A DNA stretch of 36,093 nt from contig JANQJE010000183.1 in assembly GCA_028281795.1 (NCBI GenBank), positions 1 through 36,093 on the forward strand. The letters run 5' to 3'. A program made the position numbers and the translations under genes. The notes beneath the pieces were generated by a model, which was not told where the DNA came from, did not search any database, and worked only from the letters and a program-made list of their open reading frames with translations. Origin of the DNA: Cohaesibacteraceae bacterium (GTDB lineage: Bacteria; Pseudomonadota; Alphaproteobacteria; Rhizobiales; MH13). Within the stretch, counting starts at the first letter, position 1. Every line of letters begins with the position of its first letter. Below, in pieces: positions 1 to 8,328 of this stretch.

Positions 1-1
1 G

Positions 2-1132
2 ATAGAGGCGCGCGAACCGGTTGCTGCCTCGGATGCCGATGCAAGTCTGCTGGACCCGCTTGAAGCTGAGCTCGCCGCACTTCGCGGCGAACTGGAGACG
101 TTGCGTGCGGGGTCTGGTGACGGGGCTCCGCTTGATGTGGATGCAGCGGTTTCATCAGTTCTTGACCCGCTGGAAGCACGCGTGGCGGTCGTTGAGACCG
201 AGCTTCAATCCGCCCTTGATGCACTTGCGGCTCTCGACCAGCAGGAGACGCCATCGGCGGTGGCGGAAACCGCGGATCCGGCGCTTGCCGACGGTCTGGA
301 TGACCTGGCCAGCGATTTCGCGGCGTTACGGTCCGAGGTGACGGACCTGCAAAGTACGGTTTCGGGCCTGCAATCGGCCATGGCTGATCTGTCACCACAG
401 ATCAGCGACCGTCTCGACGGGCTGGATGGATTGGCTACCGAGACCGGTGCGCAGATCAGCGCTTTGAATGAGCGTGTTTCGGGCCTTCTCAGTGATGTTG
501 AGACGCTTGGTTTGCAGACCAGCGCGTTGGGCGATGATCTGACGGCCCTGGCTGAAGCACCGGTCACGCAGGCGCCGGATCGGCTTGCTCGTCTGGGTGT
601 TGCGCTCGACGCACTGGTGGCCGCGCGGGATTCCGGTGCTGATGTGGCTCCACCTCTGGCAGCGGCACAAGGCGCAGCCTCCTTTGATGGCCAGCTTGCG
701 GATGCCTTGGCGCCGCTCTCGTCGGCCCAGGTGTCCGGTGCGTTAAGCGACGCTGCCATTCTGGCCATGTACGAAGACGTATACGATGCTATGCGCGCGG
801 CCGTTCCCGGTTCCGAAAGCGATGGTTTGTTGGGCGCTCTGGAAGAGCGGGCGCGTCAGATGGTGACCATTCGTGCGCCGGAAGGTGCGGCGCTGTCGGG
901 TGGTGACAGTCCTTCGGCCCGGCTTGATCGCCTGGGAAGTCTGATTGCAGCCGGTCGCTTTGAGGATGCCCTGGCGCTGAGCACCGGTCTGCCGGTGGCT
1001 ATGCAGCAGGCAAGCGGTTCGCTCGTTGAAACACTGAATGCCCGGGCCGCTCTGGACGATGCCATTGCCAATGCACGTCAGGCGTTGATGGTTCAACTCA
1101 GCGTTCCCGTGTCTGAGGTCAACAGCCAGTAA
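2..1132 (+). CDS. Mitofilin-family (COG4223-like) inner-membrane protein, 3' part only
   Basis: The reading frame is open from the window edge, so the start and any N-terminal membrane anchor lie outside. The visible 376 residues are rich in Ala, Leu, Asp and Glu. They contain long heptad-like stretches with recurring L-x-x-L and D-L-x-x-L patterns, typical of an extended coiled coil, followed by a more compact C-terminal part that ends in a helical segment. In alphaproteobacteria a protein of this kind usually lies between uroporphyrinogen-III synthase (hemD) and a HemY-like gene. The gene that follows here, 19 bp downstream, is HemY-like, which supports the assignment. A role in envelope or membrane organisation is inferred from mitofilin/Mic60 homology. 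The sequence itself shows only coiled coil and context. Confidence 0.7.
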   Translation: MEAREPVAASDADASLLDPLEAELAALRGELETLRAGSGDGAPLDVDAAVSSVLDPLEARVAVVETELQSALDALAALDQQETPSAVAETADPALADGLDDLASDFAALRSEVTDLQSTVSGLQSAMADLSPQISDRLDGLDGLATETGAQISALNERVSGLLSDVETLGLQTSALGDDLTALAEAPVTQAPDRLARLGVALDALVAARDSGADVAPPLAAAQGAASFDGQLADALAPLSSAQVSGALSDAAILAMYEDVYDAMRAAVPGSESDGLLGALEERARQMVTIRAPEGAALSGGDSPSARLDRLGSLIAAGRFEDALALSTGLPVAMQQASGSLVETLNARAALDDAIANARQALMVQLSVPVSEVNSQ

Positions 1133-1151
1133 ACCAACGGAGACACGCCCT

Positions 1152-3002
1152 GTGATACGCGTCCTCATCTTTCTCGGCCTTGTTCTTGCGCTGGCGTTTG
1201 GCTTTGCCTGGCTTGCCGATCGACCCGGTACCGTCGCGATCGACTGGATCGGCTATGAGATTGAGCTTTCGGCGATGCTGGCCGTGGTCGTACTGCTGGT
1301 GCTTCTGGTTACCGTGATGGCTGCCTGGTGGGTGCTGAAAGTCATCGTTCGCTCGCCGCAGATGATGGGTGGCTATTTCTCGGCGCGGCGTCGCGACAAA
1401 GGCTATGAAGCCTTGTCGGGAGGCCTTGTGGCTGCCGGGTCGGGTGACAGCAAGGCTGCGCAACGCTATGCGCAACAAGCGCGCAAGCTCGCGCCCGAAG
1501 CTCCGTTGACCCGCGTGCTGGCCGCCTCGGCGGCTGATCTCAATGGCGATGTCGACGCCAAACGGCTTGCTTATCGGCAGATGCTCGACGATCCGAAAAC
1601 ACAGCTTCTGGGCTTGCGCGGGTTGTATCTCGATGCCGTCAAGGACGATGACGAGGAAGCAGCCCGTCATTATGCCGATCAGGCAGCCGCTCTCGCACCC
1701 GCCTTGCCCTGGGCCGGTCAGGCCCAGTTTGAGGACCAGGTGCAGCGCAGTGACTGGCCGGCTGCGCGGGCCGCGCTGGAACGCAATCTGCAGGCACGGG
1801 TCGTTACCAAGGCCGAACGTAACCGTTTGCGGGCTGTGCTGCTGACTGCAGAAGCGATCGATCGTGAAGAAGGAGAGCCTGAATCTGCACGGCCGCTGGC
1901 GCTTGAGGCGCACAAATTGGCACCCGATCTCGTGCCTGCCGGGGCAGTCGCCGGACGGCTTCTCATCCGTGCCAGCAAGATGACCCAGGCGAGCAAGGTG
2001 ATCGAGACGACCTGGCGCAAGGCACCGCATCCGGAGCTTGCCGAGGTTTATCTCTATGTCCGTCCGGGCGATGCGGTGGCAGACCGGGTCAAACGCGCGC
2101 GCAAGCTTGCTCAACTCAGCGCCCATGCGCTTGAGGGGGAGTTGGCACTGGCCCGGGCTTTGATGGAAGCCGGTAAGCTCGATGAGGCGCGGCAGACGCT
2201 TGATCAGCATGCCGGGCCGGATGCAACACAGCGCGTTTGCCTCCTGATGGCGGAGATTGAGGAAAAAGAGGGCGGCGAGACGGCTGCGGTCCGCGGCTGG
2301 ATGGCACGTGCCCTGCGCGCCAAGCGTGATCCGGCCTGGGTGGCCGACGGCTACATCTCATCGACATGGGAGCCGGCTTCGCCGCTTTCCGGCAAAGTGG
2401 ATGCCTTTGAGTGGAAAGTGCCGGTGGAACGCTTCGCTGCACATGATCCGATCGCTATCCCGGATGATGCGATGAGCGATGATGGCCAGGTGTTGCTGCC
2501 TGCACGTCTGCCCGGTGTGGCTGTGGACGCAACTTCCGACGATGATGTTGTTTCCGGTAATGAATCAATGGTCGACGAGGTGAAGCCTGCTGATGACGCC
2601 GAACTGGTGGTCGAGGCCAAGCCGGAACCGGGCGTGCCTGCCGAACCTGCTCCTGAACCCGCTTCAGAGGCGCAACCTGTGCCGGACGCAGAAGCATCTG
2701 AGCCGGATAAGAGTGCTGCTGTTGAAGACAGCGAGTCCGAGAAAGATGAACCGGAGAAGAGCCTTCCGGTTGTCGCCAATGACGATGTCGTCAAAGAGCC
2801 TGCTGATTCATCGGACGCCGAAGACACCTCTCAGAGCGAGAGTGTGGCCGCGCAGCCTGCACCCGATGAAGCTGATGAGCCGGGAGCCGAGGACGAGGCA
2901 GCCTATAGCGGGCTGCCGCGTGGCCATGCACCAGACGATCCGGGGTCGGATAATGACCAAGAGGACACCGTCAGCGAACGGCGCAGGTTCCGTCTGTTCT
3001 GA
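1152..3002 (+). CDS. HemY-like TPR membrane protein (HemY N-terminal family)
   Basis: The start is a GTG, placed 19 bp after the preceding stop and giving the typical HemY N-terminus. Two hydrophobic segments (about residues 1-22 and 38-65) flank a short loop with WIGYEIEL, as in the HemY_N family. They are followed by a basic patch and then helix-turn-helix repeats of TPR type to about residue 400. The last 180 residues form an acidic, Pro/Ala/Glu/Asp-rich low-complexity tail ending in RRRFRLF. The family is membrane-anchored and linked by location to haem genes. Its exact role is unsettled, and it is not the oxygen-dependent protoporphyrinogen oxidase that Bacillus workers call HemY. It is probably co-transcribed with the upstream mitofilin-like gene. 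The acidic tail is longer than the usual core family and is probably disordered. Confidence 0.85.
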   Translation: MIRVLIFLGLVLALAFGFAWLADRPGTVAIDWIGYEIELSAMLAVVVLLVLLVTVMAAWWVLKVIVRSPQMMGGYFSARRRDKGYEALSGGLVAAGSGDSKAAQRYAQQARKLAPEAPLTRVLAASAADLNGDVDAKRLAYRQMLDDPKTQLLGLRGLYLDAVKDDDEEAARHYADQAAALAPALPWAGQAQFEDQVQRSDWPAARAALERNLQARVVTKAERNRLRAVLLTAEAIDREEGEPESARPLALEAHKLAPDLVPAGAVAGRLLIRASKMTQASKVIETTWRKAPHPELAEVYLYVRPGDAVADRVKRARKLAQLSAHALEGELALARALMEAGKLDEARQTLDQHAGPDATQRVCLLMAEIEEKEGGETAAVRGWMARALRAKRDPAWVADGYISSTWEPASPLSGKVDAFEWKVPVERFAAHDPIAIPDDAMSDDGQVLLPARLPGVAVDATSDDDVVSGNESMVDEVKPADDAELVVEAKPEPGVPAEPAPEPASEAQPVPDAEASEPDKSAAVEDSESEKDEPEKSLPVVANDDVVKEPADSSDAEDTSQSESVAAQPAPDEADEPGAEDEAAYSGLPRGHAPDDPGSDNDQEDTVSERRRFRLF

Positions 3003-3112
3003 TCGGAGGGCCGCGTTCGTTGCTGCCTTGCCAAAGGGCAGCGATTGAGCTACCCGTCCGCTCCATTCCTGCATGGCCGGGCCGGTCTTTGTGCCGTCGG
3101 CCCCAGGGCGAC

Positions 3113-3188
3113 GCCGCTTTAGCTCAGTTGGTAGAGCACATCATTCGTAATGATGGGGTCACGTGTTCGAGTCACGTAAGCGGCACCA
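3113..3188 (+). tRNA. tRNA-Thr (anticodon CGT)
   Basis: A full cloverleaf can be drawn. The acceptor stem GCCGCTT (3113-3119) pairs with AAGCGGC (3178-3184). The D arm carries AGCTCAGTTGGTAGAGC. The anticodon arm has loop TTCGTAA with CGT at 3146-3148. The T arm is ACGTG-TTCGAGT-CACGT (3161-3177). The discriminator A (3185) is followed by an encoded CCA (3186-3188), giving 76 nt. Anticodon CGT reads ACG threonine codons. It is a single-copy-looking gene between the HemY block and the sugar operon. Confidence 0.95.
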
Positions 3189-3460
3189 CTTTCATCCCTC
3201 TCCGTTCCTGCTTGCGGTTGGTCTAAAAGCCTGACGCCCGCTTCGGATGACCGACCTTATGCCTGTTGAGTTCAGGCTTTGCTGTCTCACCGGCACCATC
3301 AGTCCGCCGGCTTTGTTTCTTCAGGACAGATGTGTTGACCGATCGTGCGCTGACGCCGGGGCTGCTGTTCCTGCTGTCTTAAGGTGCCGAAAGCAACTTT
3401 GCCGTGAGCCAATCGGCACTTTTCGATCATCCGATTCATTGGTGATCATGGCGAACGCTG
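3189..3460. other. Intergenic stretch without a convincing gene
   Basis: These 272 bp lie between the tRNA-Thr gene and the gntR promoter. Short open frames occur but have no Shine-Dalgarno, no recognisable domain and no family-like composition. A weak inverted repeat (GCCTG/CAGGC near 3259-3275) has no convincing T-run. No integrase remnant or copy of the tRNA 3' end was seen. Confidence 0.6.
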
Positions 3461-3489
3461 TTGACGTTCCGGCATGTTCTGTCTACAAA
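3461..3489 (+). promoter_or_regulatory. Predicted sigma-70 promoter of the gntR/pentose operon
   Basis: TTGACG (3461-3466, -35) and TACAAA (3484-3489, -10) are separated by exactly 17 bp. Transcription would begin near 3496, inside the palindrome that follows. The -10 has four of six consensus bases. The -35 doubles as an in-frame TTG that could be mistaken for the gntR start. Confidence 0.6.
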
Positions 3490-3523
3490 TCCTCCAAACC
3501 TGTATGACAGGTTTGGAGGATTT
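3487..3523. promoter_or_regulatory. Perfect 16-bp-arm palindrome, probable GntR operator
   Basis: Arms AAATCCTCCAAACCTG (3487-3502) and CAGGTTTGGAGGATTT (3508-3523) are perfectly complementary around TATGA. The centre reads CCTGTATGACAGG, which fits the GT-N3-AC core bound by FadR/FCD-type GntR proteins. The element overlaps the -10 box and the predicted transcription start. Its right arm contains the GGAGG Shine-Dalgarno (3515-3519) of gntR. Autorepression by GntR is the simplest reading. As RNA it could also fold and hide the ribosome site. Confidence 0.75.
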
Positions 3524-3526
3524 GGT

Positions 3527-4246
3527 TTGCAGATACCCGATAGCCAGACGGAAAAAAACGGTTCAGGCCGTGTGAATGAAGCCATCGGTGCGATCACACA
3601 GCACATTCGTGCACATGAATTGATGCCTGGCGACCGCCTGCCTTCCGAGGCGTCGCTGTCGAAGGATCTGAAGGTTTCACGGACCGTTGTGCGGGAAGCG
3701 TTTCGGTCGCTTGCCGCCATGCGCATCATCGAGCTGAATGTCGGCAAGCGCGCCACTGTCGCGAACATCGATCATGGTGCGATGTCGCTCATCATCGAGC
3801 ACGGCGTTCATACCGAGCAGATCAATGTCCAGCAGATCTACGATGTGCGCCGGACTATCGAAACACGCATCGTGACCCTGGCGTCGATCCGCCGATCAGA
3901 TGCTGAGGCCAATCACATTCTTTCGCTCGCCAAAGCGATGCGGGACGCCATCGATGCGCCGGAGACGCTCATGGAACATGATCTTGCGTTCCATGCAGCG
4001 CTTGCCGTGGCCAGCAAGAACCCGGTGTTCGCCCTTATCGTCGGCGCTTTTCAGGGCATCACCCGCCAGACCTGGCCCATCGGCTGGAAGAGCCGGACAA
4101 GCCGGGAAGCGCGTGAGACCATGATCGACACCCATCACCGCATCGCCAGCGCTGTTGCCGCCGGTAATCCTCAACAGGCAGCTGAAGCGATGGGCACGCA
4201 TTTCGATGAGAGTGTTCGTGCGTTGCTGCAGGCCGGTCTGTCATGA
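3527..4246 (+). CDS. GntR-family (FadR/FCD subfamily) transcriptional regulator
   Basis: The protein has 239 residues from a TTG start chosen because GGAGG lies 7 bp upstream. A longer in-frame reading from 3461 would translate the -35 box and the operator. Residues 13-80 form the GntR winged helix, with the recognisable PGDRLPSEASLSKDL and VSRTVVREAFRSL motifs. Residues 95-235 are an all-helical FCD ligand domain, with a likely metal/ligand set in DLAFH, a THHR motif and a C-terminal HFDES. FCD regulators commonly sense sugar acids or their breakdown products. The gene heads a pentose catabolic operon and lies 10 bp before the dehydratase gene, so a sugar-acid intermediate as inducer is a reasonable inference. 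Autoregulation through the 3487-3523 palindrome is likely. Confidence 0.88.
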   Translation: MQIPDSQTEKNGSGRVNEAIGAITQHIRAHELMPGDRLPSEASLSKDLKVSRTVVREAFRSLAAMRIIELNVGKRATVANIDHGAMSLIIEHGVHTEQINVQQIYDVRRTIETRIVTLASIRRSDAEANHILSLAKAMRDAIDAPETLMEHDLAFHAALAVASKNPVFALIVGAFQGITRQTWPIGWKSRTSREARETMIDTHHRIASAVAAGNPQQAAEAMGTHFDESVRALLQAGLS

Positions 4247-4256
4247 GGCGTCCGGC

Positions 4257-5462
4257 ATGAAGATAACCGCGCTTGAAACCATCCGGATCGACCAGCGCCC
4301 CAACCTTCTGTGGGTGCATGTCCACACTGATGAAGGGTTGGTGGGTTTGGGCGAAACCTTCTTTGGGGCCGCGACGGTTGAAGCCTACATCCACGAATAT
4401 GTTGCGCCGCGCGTTATCGGGCGTGATCCGTTGGAGATCGATCGCCTGGCGTCAGATCTGGTGGGATATCTTGGCTTCCGCTCGTCAGGAGCTGAGATGC
4501 GCGGCAATTCCGCCTTCGATATCGCGCTCTGGGATCTGTTCGGCAAGGCCACGGGCCAGCCGATTGCCCAACTTCTTGGTGGTTTCACCCGTCAGGAAAT
4601 ACGGACCTACAACACTTGCGCGGGGTCGGAATACATCAAGCGGGCCACCGGCCAGACAACGGCCAACTACGCGCTTGATACGACCGTTAAGCAGTATGAT
4701 GATCTCAATGGTTTCCTGCACAATGCCGATGAATTGGCGCTCTCCCTGCGTGAAGAGGGTATCACCGCGCTGAAAATCTGGCCGTTCGACATGGCGGCTG
4801 AAAAATCGGGCGGCCATTACATTTCAAGTGCCGATCTTGAAACCGCGCTCAAGCCTTTTGAGAAAATCCGCGATGCCGTTGGCAACACGATGGACATCAT
4901 GGTGGAGTTCCACTCCATGTGGCAGCTTCTGCCCGCCATGCAGATTGCCAAGGCCCTGGAGCCGTTCGGCACCTTCTGGCACGAAGACCCGATCAAAATG
5001 GACAGCCTGGCGAGCCTGAAGCGCTATGCCGATGTGTCGCCTGCACCGATTTCAGCGTCCGAAACACTGGCCTCACGCTGGGGCTTTCGGGATCTTCTGG
5101 AAACCGACGCAGCCGGCGTTGTGATGCTGGACATCTCCTGGTGCGGCGGTCTGTCGGAAGCACGCAAGATCGCTTCGATGGCGGAAGCCTGGCATCTGCC
5201 GGTCGCTCCGCACGACTGTACAGGCCCTGTGGTCCTGGCCGCCTCCACGCATCTTTCTCTGAACGCTCCCAATGCTTTGGTGCAGGAGAGCGTCCGCGCC
5301 TTTTACCGCACCTGGTACCGGGACCTCGTCACCGCGCTACCCCAGGTCACGAACGGCATGATCACCGTACCGCCCGGCCCAGGCCTTGGGCTGGAGCTGA
5401 ACCCGGACATCGACCGGGCTTTCACCACGTCGCGCAAAACGTCCGACGCAACCACGGTCTGA
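4257..5462 (+). CDS. Enolase-superfamily (mandelate racemase/muconate lactonizing type) sugar-acid dehydratase
   Basis: This is a 401-residue protein with an N-terminal capping domain (about 1-125) and a TIM barrel. Metal ligands of the superfamily are visible as E217 (VEFHS), E243 (HEDP) and E269 (SASET). K173 (ALKIWPF) is a candidate base on strand 2, and D292 with H319 (APHDCTG) form the mandelate-racemase-type Asp-His dyad. The likely reaction is removal of water from an aldonate to give a 2-keto-3-deoxy acid. With a lactonase, an FAH-fold dehydratase and a semialdehyde dehydrogenase downstream, the substrate is probably a pentonate. Well-known bacterial pentonate dehydratases such as Caulobacter XylD are of the IlvD/EDD type, so this would be a different fold in the same step. 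A cycloisomerase or racemase role cannot be excluded. The start at 4257 gives the canonical MKI N-terminus after a TGAGG ribosome site. Confidence 0.85.
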   Translation: MKITALETIRIDQRPNLLWVHVHTDEGLVGLGETFFGAATVEAYIHEYVAPRVIGRDPLEIDRLASDLVGYLGFRSSGAEMRGNSAFDIALWDLFGKATGQPIAQLLGGFTRQEIRTYNTCAGSEYIKRATGQTTANYALDTTVKQYDDLNGFLHNADELALSLREEGITALKIWPFDMAAEKSGGHYISSADLETALKPFEKIRDAVGNTMDIMVEFHSMWQLLPAMQIAKALEPFGTFWHEDPIKMDSLASLKRYADVSPAPISASETLASRWGFRDLLETDAAGVVMLDISWCGGLSEARKIASMAEAWHLPVAPHDCTGPVVLAASTHLSLNAPNALVQESVRAFYRTWYRDLVTALPQVTNGMITVPPGPGLGLELNPDIDRAFTTSRKTSDATTV

Positions 5463-5499
5463 CAACGGACCCAACCATGTTTCCGGGAGGAACAGAACC

Positions 5500-6474
5500 A
5501 TGAAACTCAAGGCACTTGCACTTGCTGGCCTCATGGCCACCGTTTCGGGACCTGCTTTGGCGCAGGATTCCCTTGATATCGTGTTCGCGCATCATTCGTC
5601 TGCATCCAACACGTTCTGGCAGGCGGTGAAAAAGGGCTTCGACGATGCCTGTGAGCGTATCGACGCCAACTGCCAGATGATCTTCACCCAAACCGAAGGG
5701 GCTGTGCAGGAGCAGCTGGCCAACATGGAAGCCGCGCTCGCCCGCCAGCCTGATGCGATCCTGACCTCGATCGTCGACAACACGGCGCTTGATGAAATCA
5801 TCCAGCGCGCCCGCGATGCAGGCGTTATCGTAATCGGTGTCAATGTCGATGACCTTGAAGGCGCCAACGGCAATGCCCGGCAGGCCTTTATCGGTCAGGG
5901 CTTTCTGGCGGCCGGTTATTCGCTTGGCCGGGCGCAGTCGGCCAATTTTCCCGAGGAGGGTCCGATCAAGGTTCTGGTCGGTATCTCGGCGCCAGGCCAG
6001 AACTGGTCGGAGCAGCGTGGCGGCGGAGTTCTGCGGTTCATGGAGGATTATGCTGCGGCCAATCCGGATCGCGAAGTGACTTTCGAGCGCATTGATTCCG
6101 GCACCGACCTTGCCACCGTCGGAGATCGCGTCGGCGCTTATCTCGGCGCCAATCCCGATACCACCGCTTACTTCGATACGGGCTTCTGGCATGCCGCCGT
6201 GGCGCGGGTTCTTGCCGACCGTGGCGTGGCGCCGGGCGAGGTGCTTCTGGGCGGTTTTGACCTTGTGCCGGAAGCGGTGGAGCAGATGCAGAACGGCTAC
6301 ATTCAGGTTCAGGTGGATCAGCAGCCCTACATGCAGGGCTTCATGCCGGTGATGCAGGTCTATCTGGCGGAAACCGTCGGTCTTGCACCTGCCGATATCG
6401 ATACCGGACAGGGTATCGTCACGCCGGAAGATGCTGATGCCATCATGGATCTGTCGGCCCAAGGCCTTCGGTAA
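5500..6474 (+). CDS. Periplasmic sugar-binding protein (RbsB/FrcB type) of an ABC importer
   Basis: The protein has 324 residues. A Sec signal peptide ends at PALA (residue 21), followed by a mature start QDSLDIVFAHHSS. The two-lobed periplasmic-binding-protein family 4 fold is shown by NTFWQAVKKGFDDAC near the N-terminus, the hinge region around DAGVIVIGVNVDD, and GGFDLVPEAVEQMQNGYIQVQVDQQPYMQG near the C-terminus. That last motif is typical of pentose, ribose and fructose binders. The ribosome site GGGAGG lies 9 bp upstream. It feeds the permease and ATPase encoded directly downstream. The ligand is inferred, from the catabolic genes, to be the pentose oxidised by this operon. Confidence 0.9.
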   Translation: MKLKALALAGLMATVSGPALAQDSLDIVFAHHSSASNTFWQAVKKGFDDACERIDANCQMIFTQTEGAVQEQLANMEAALARQPDAILTSIVDNTALDEIIQRARDAGVIVIGVNVDDLEGANGNARQAFIGQGFLAAGYSLGRAQSANFPEEGPIKVLVGISAPGQNWSEQRGGGVLRFMEDYAAANPDREVTFERIDSGTDLATVGDRVGAYLGANPDTTAYFDTGFWHAAVARVLADRGVAPGEVLLGGFDLVPEAVEQMQNGYIQVQVDQQPYMQGFMPVMQVYLAETVGLAPADIDTGQGIVTPEDADAIMDLSAQGLR

Positions 6475-6536
6475 GCCGGTTCTCTTCGAACCAACAGGTT
6501 CTCCCAGCGTCCAGGCGGATCTTCTGCGGACGTAAC

Positions 6537-6563
6537 GGCGATCGGCATCCTGTGCCGGTCGCC
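6537..6563 (+). repeat. Hairpin between binding-protein and permease genes
   Basis: An 11-bp stem (one T-G pair) with a 5-nt loop runs from GGCGATCGGCA to TGCCGGTCGCC. It has no T-run, so it is more likely an mRNA 3'-end stabiliser or processing site that favours binding-protein expression than a full terminator. Confidence 0.55.
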
Positions 6564-6596
6564 ACTCATTCCTTCACATTGGGGGCGCATAGGCCA

Positions 6597-7577
6597 ATGA
6601 AACGGCTGCTCAAACTCTCGTTACAAAAGCCTGAGCTGGCAGCGCTCCTGCTTCTGCTTATTCTGGTCGGTGTTTTTCAGATCACCTCGGGCGGCTTCTT
6701 TCTGAGCTATGCCAATATGCGCGGTCTTCTCGGGTTTCTGCCCGAAATGGCGCTTGTTGCGGTCGGTGTGACGCTGCTGATGATTTGCGGCGAGTTCGAT
6801 CTTTCGGTCGGCTCGGTCTTTGCGTTGATGCCCATGACGATGGCCGTGCTGATGGTGGATGGCTGGGCCTTTCTTCCCGCCGTCGCCGTGGGCATGGGAT
6901 TTTGCGCCCTGATCGGTTTCGTCAACGGGTTTCTCACCATTCGTTTCGGCATTCCCTCGTTCATCACCACGCTCGGCATGCTGTTCATGGCACGCTCGCT
7001 GACCGTGGTGATCTCCGGCGGTTTCCCGCCGCGCCTGAAGCTTGATGAGATCCCGGAGCACCTGTTCATTGCATTCGTCGGGCCTGGCGATCTCTTCCGT
7101 GCCTCGTTTCTCTGGTTTGTCGGCATCGCGCTGTTCGTTGCGTTTCTGCTCGGCAAAACCAATTTCGGCAACTGGGTCCGTGCGACCGGCGGATTTCTGC
7201 CCGCAGCGCAGGCGATGGGCATTCCGACGGCGCGTGTGAAGATCGCCTGCTTCATGCTGTGCTCCATGCTGGCGGGCTTTGCCGGCCTGATCCAGGTTCT
7301 GCGCCTCGGCTCGCCATTGCCATCCATCGGAGAGGGGTTGGAGCTTCAGGCTGTTGCGGCAGCCGTCATCGGCGGTACGTCGCTGTTCGGCGGGATCGGC
7401 TCGGTCCTTGGAGGTGTTATCGGGGCCACGCTGATCCGGGTCATCGATAACGGCATGGTGCTCAGTCAGGTTGACAGCAACTGGTTCAAGTTCGCCGTCG
7501 GTGCGCTCACCATCCTGGCCGTCGTTGCAAACGCCTGGCTGCGCAAGCGGGGCCGAGCAATGAAGGTGGAGACGTGA
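6597..7577 (+). CDS. Sugar ABC transporter permease (RbsC/FrcC type)
   Basis: The protein has 326 residues with about eight to ten hydrophobic segments, starting with the pattern PELAALLLLLILVGVFQ. The EAA-like signature of the RbsC/BPD_transp_2 family is clear near residues 255-285 (AAAVIGGTSLFGGIGSVLGG). GEFDLSVGSVFAL is the conserved family segment between membrane spans. The start at 6597 gives MKRLLKLSLQKPEL; a longer frame upstream has no ribosome site and would read through the intergenic hairpin. The stop overlaps the region of the ATPase start, indicating translational coupling. It forms the membrane channel, presumably as a homodimer, for the sugar delivered by the upstream binding protein. 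Confidence 0.9.
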   Translation: MKRLLKLSLQKPELAALLLLLILVGVFQITSGGFFLSYANMRGLLGFLPEMALVAVGVTLLMICGEFDLSVGSVFALMPMTMAVLMVDGWAFLPAVAVGMGFCALIGFVNGFLTIRFGIPSFITTLGMLFMARSLTVVISGGFPPRLKLDEIPEHLFIAFVGPGDLFRASFLWFVGIALFVAFLLGKTNFGNWVRATGGFLPAAQAMGIPTARVKIACFMLCSMLAGFAGLIQVLRLGSPLPSIGEGLELQAVAAAVIGGTSLFGGIGSVLGGVIGATLIRVIDNGMVLSQVDSNWFKFAVGALTILAVVANAWLRKRGRAMKVET

Positions 7578-7579
7578 TC

Positions 7580-8314
7580 ATGAGCAGCGAAGCCATCATC
7601 TCAGTGCGCAATCTGCACAAATGGTATTCCGGTGTTCACGCGCTGAAAGGCGTTTCACTCGACTTCAAACCGAACGAAGCGGTCGGTCTGGTCGGCGACA
7701 ATGGTGCAGGGAAATCTACCCTTATCAATATTCTCTCAGGTCTGCACATGGCTGATGAGGGTGAGGTGTTCGTGGAGGGCGAGAAGGCCTCCATCGCCAA
7801 TCCGCGCGATGCGATGGATCTGGGTATCGAGACGATCTACCAATACAATTCAATGGTCCCGATCATGTCCATCGCCCGGAACATGTTTATCGGGCGCGAA
7901 CCTTTGACATTCTCGCTCGGCGGTATCGGCATCCTGGATGAAACCAAGATGCGCCAGCAGAGCGTCGACGCCATCGCCGATGTCGACCTTCATCTCCGCT
8001 CACCTGATGCGCTCGTTGGAGAGCTTTCCGGCGGTCAGCGGCAGGGCGTTGCCATTGCCCGTGCCATGCATTTCCGCTCCAAGGTTATGATCCTCGATGA
8101 GCCAACCAACCATCTCTCGGTGAAAGAGACGACCAAGGTGATCGGGTTCGTCAAATCTCTCAAAGAGCAGAATGTCACGGGCATCTTCATCAGCCACAAC
8201 ATGCATCACGTGTTTGCCTGCTGCGACCGGATCATCGCCATGGCATTGGGCGAAGTCGTTCTCGACAAGCCCATCGGTGAAACAAACATCGATGAAGTCC
8301 ACGATCTGCTCTGA
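7580..8314 (+). CDS. Single-domain sugar ABC transporter ATPase (FrcA type)
   Basis: The protein has 244 residues with a complete nucleotide-binding domain. It shows Walker A GDNGAGKST (39-47), a Q-loop at Q88, signature LSGGQRQ (149-155), Walker B VMILDEP with E174, and the H-loop histidine H206 (SHNMHH). RbsA, XylG and AraG carry two fused ATPase domains. This half-size form matches the FrcA branch of the carbohydrate-uptake-2 class and would act as a homodimer. The ATG at 7580 is preferred because GGTGGAG lies 8 bp upstream. A GTG at 7574 that overlaps the permease stop is possible but too close to that site. Confidence 0.9.
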   Translation: MSSEAIISVRNLHKWYSGVHALKGVSLDFKPNEAVGLVGDNGAGKSTLINILSGLHMADEGEVFVEGEKASIANPRDAMDLGIETIYQYNSMVPIMSIARNMFIGREPLTFSLGGIGILDETKMRQQSVDAIADVDLHLRSPDALVGELSGGQRQGVAIARAMHFRSKVMILDEPTNHLSVKETTKVIGFVKSLKEQNVTGIFISHNMHHVFACCDRIIAMALGEVVLDKPIGETNIDEVHDLL

Positions 8315-8328
8315 CGGAAGGAAAACCC

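Noticed and set aside
1119-2210. Long minus-strand open frame opposite the HemY-like gene
   Set aside because: Its composition is a shadow of the GC-rich plus-strand codons. There is no domain, no ribosome site, and the plus-strand gene has clear family features.
3342-3350. Possible terminator or attachment site downstream of tRNA-Thr
   Set aside because: Only weak, short inverted repeats without a T-run, and no repeat of the tRNA 3' end, were found.
3247-3507. Open frame of 86 codons between tRNA-Thr and gntR
   Set aside because: It has no ribosome site or recognisable domain, and it runs through the gntR -35/-10 region and into the operator.
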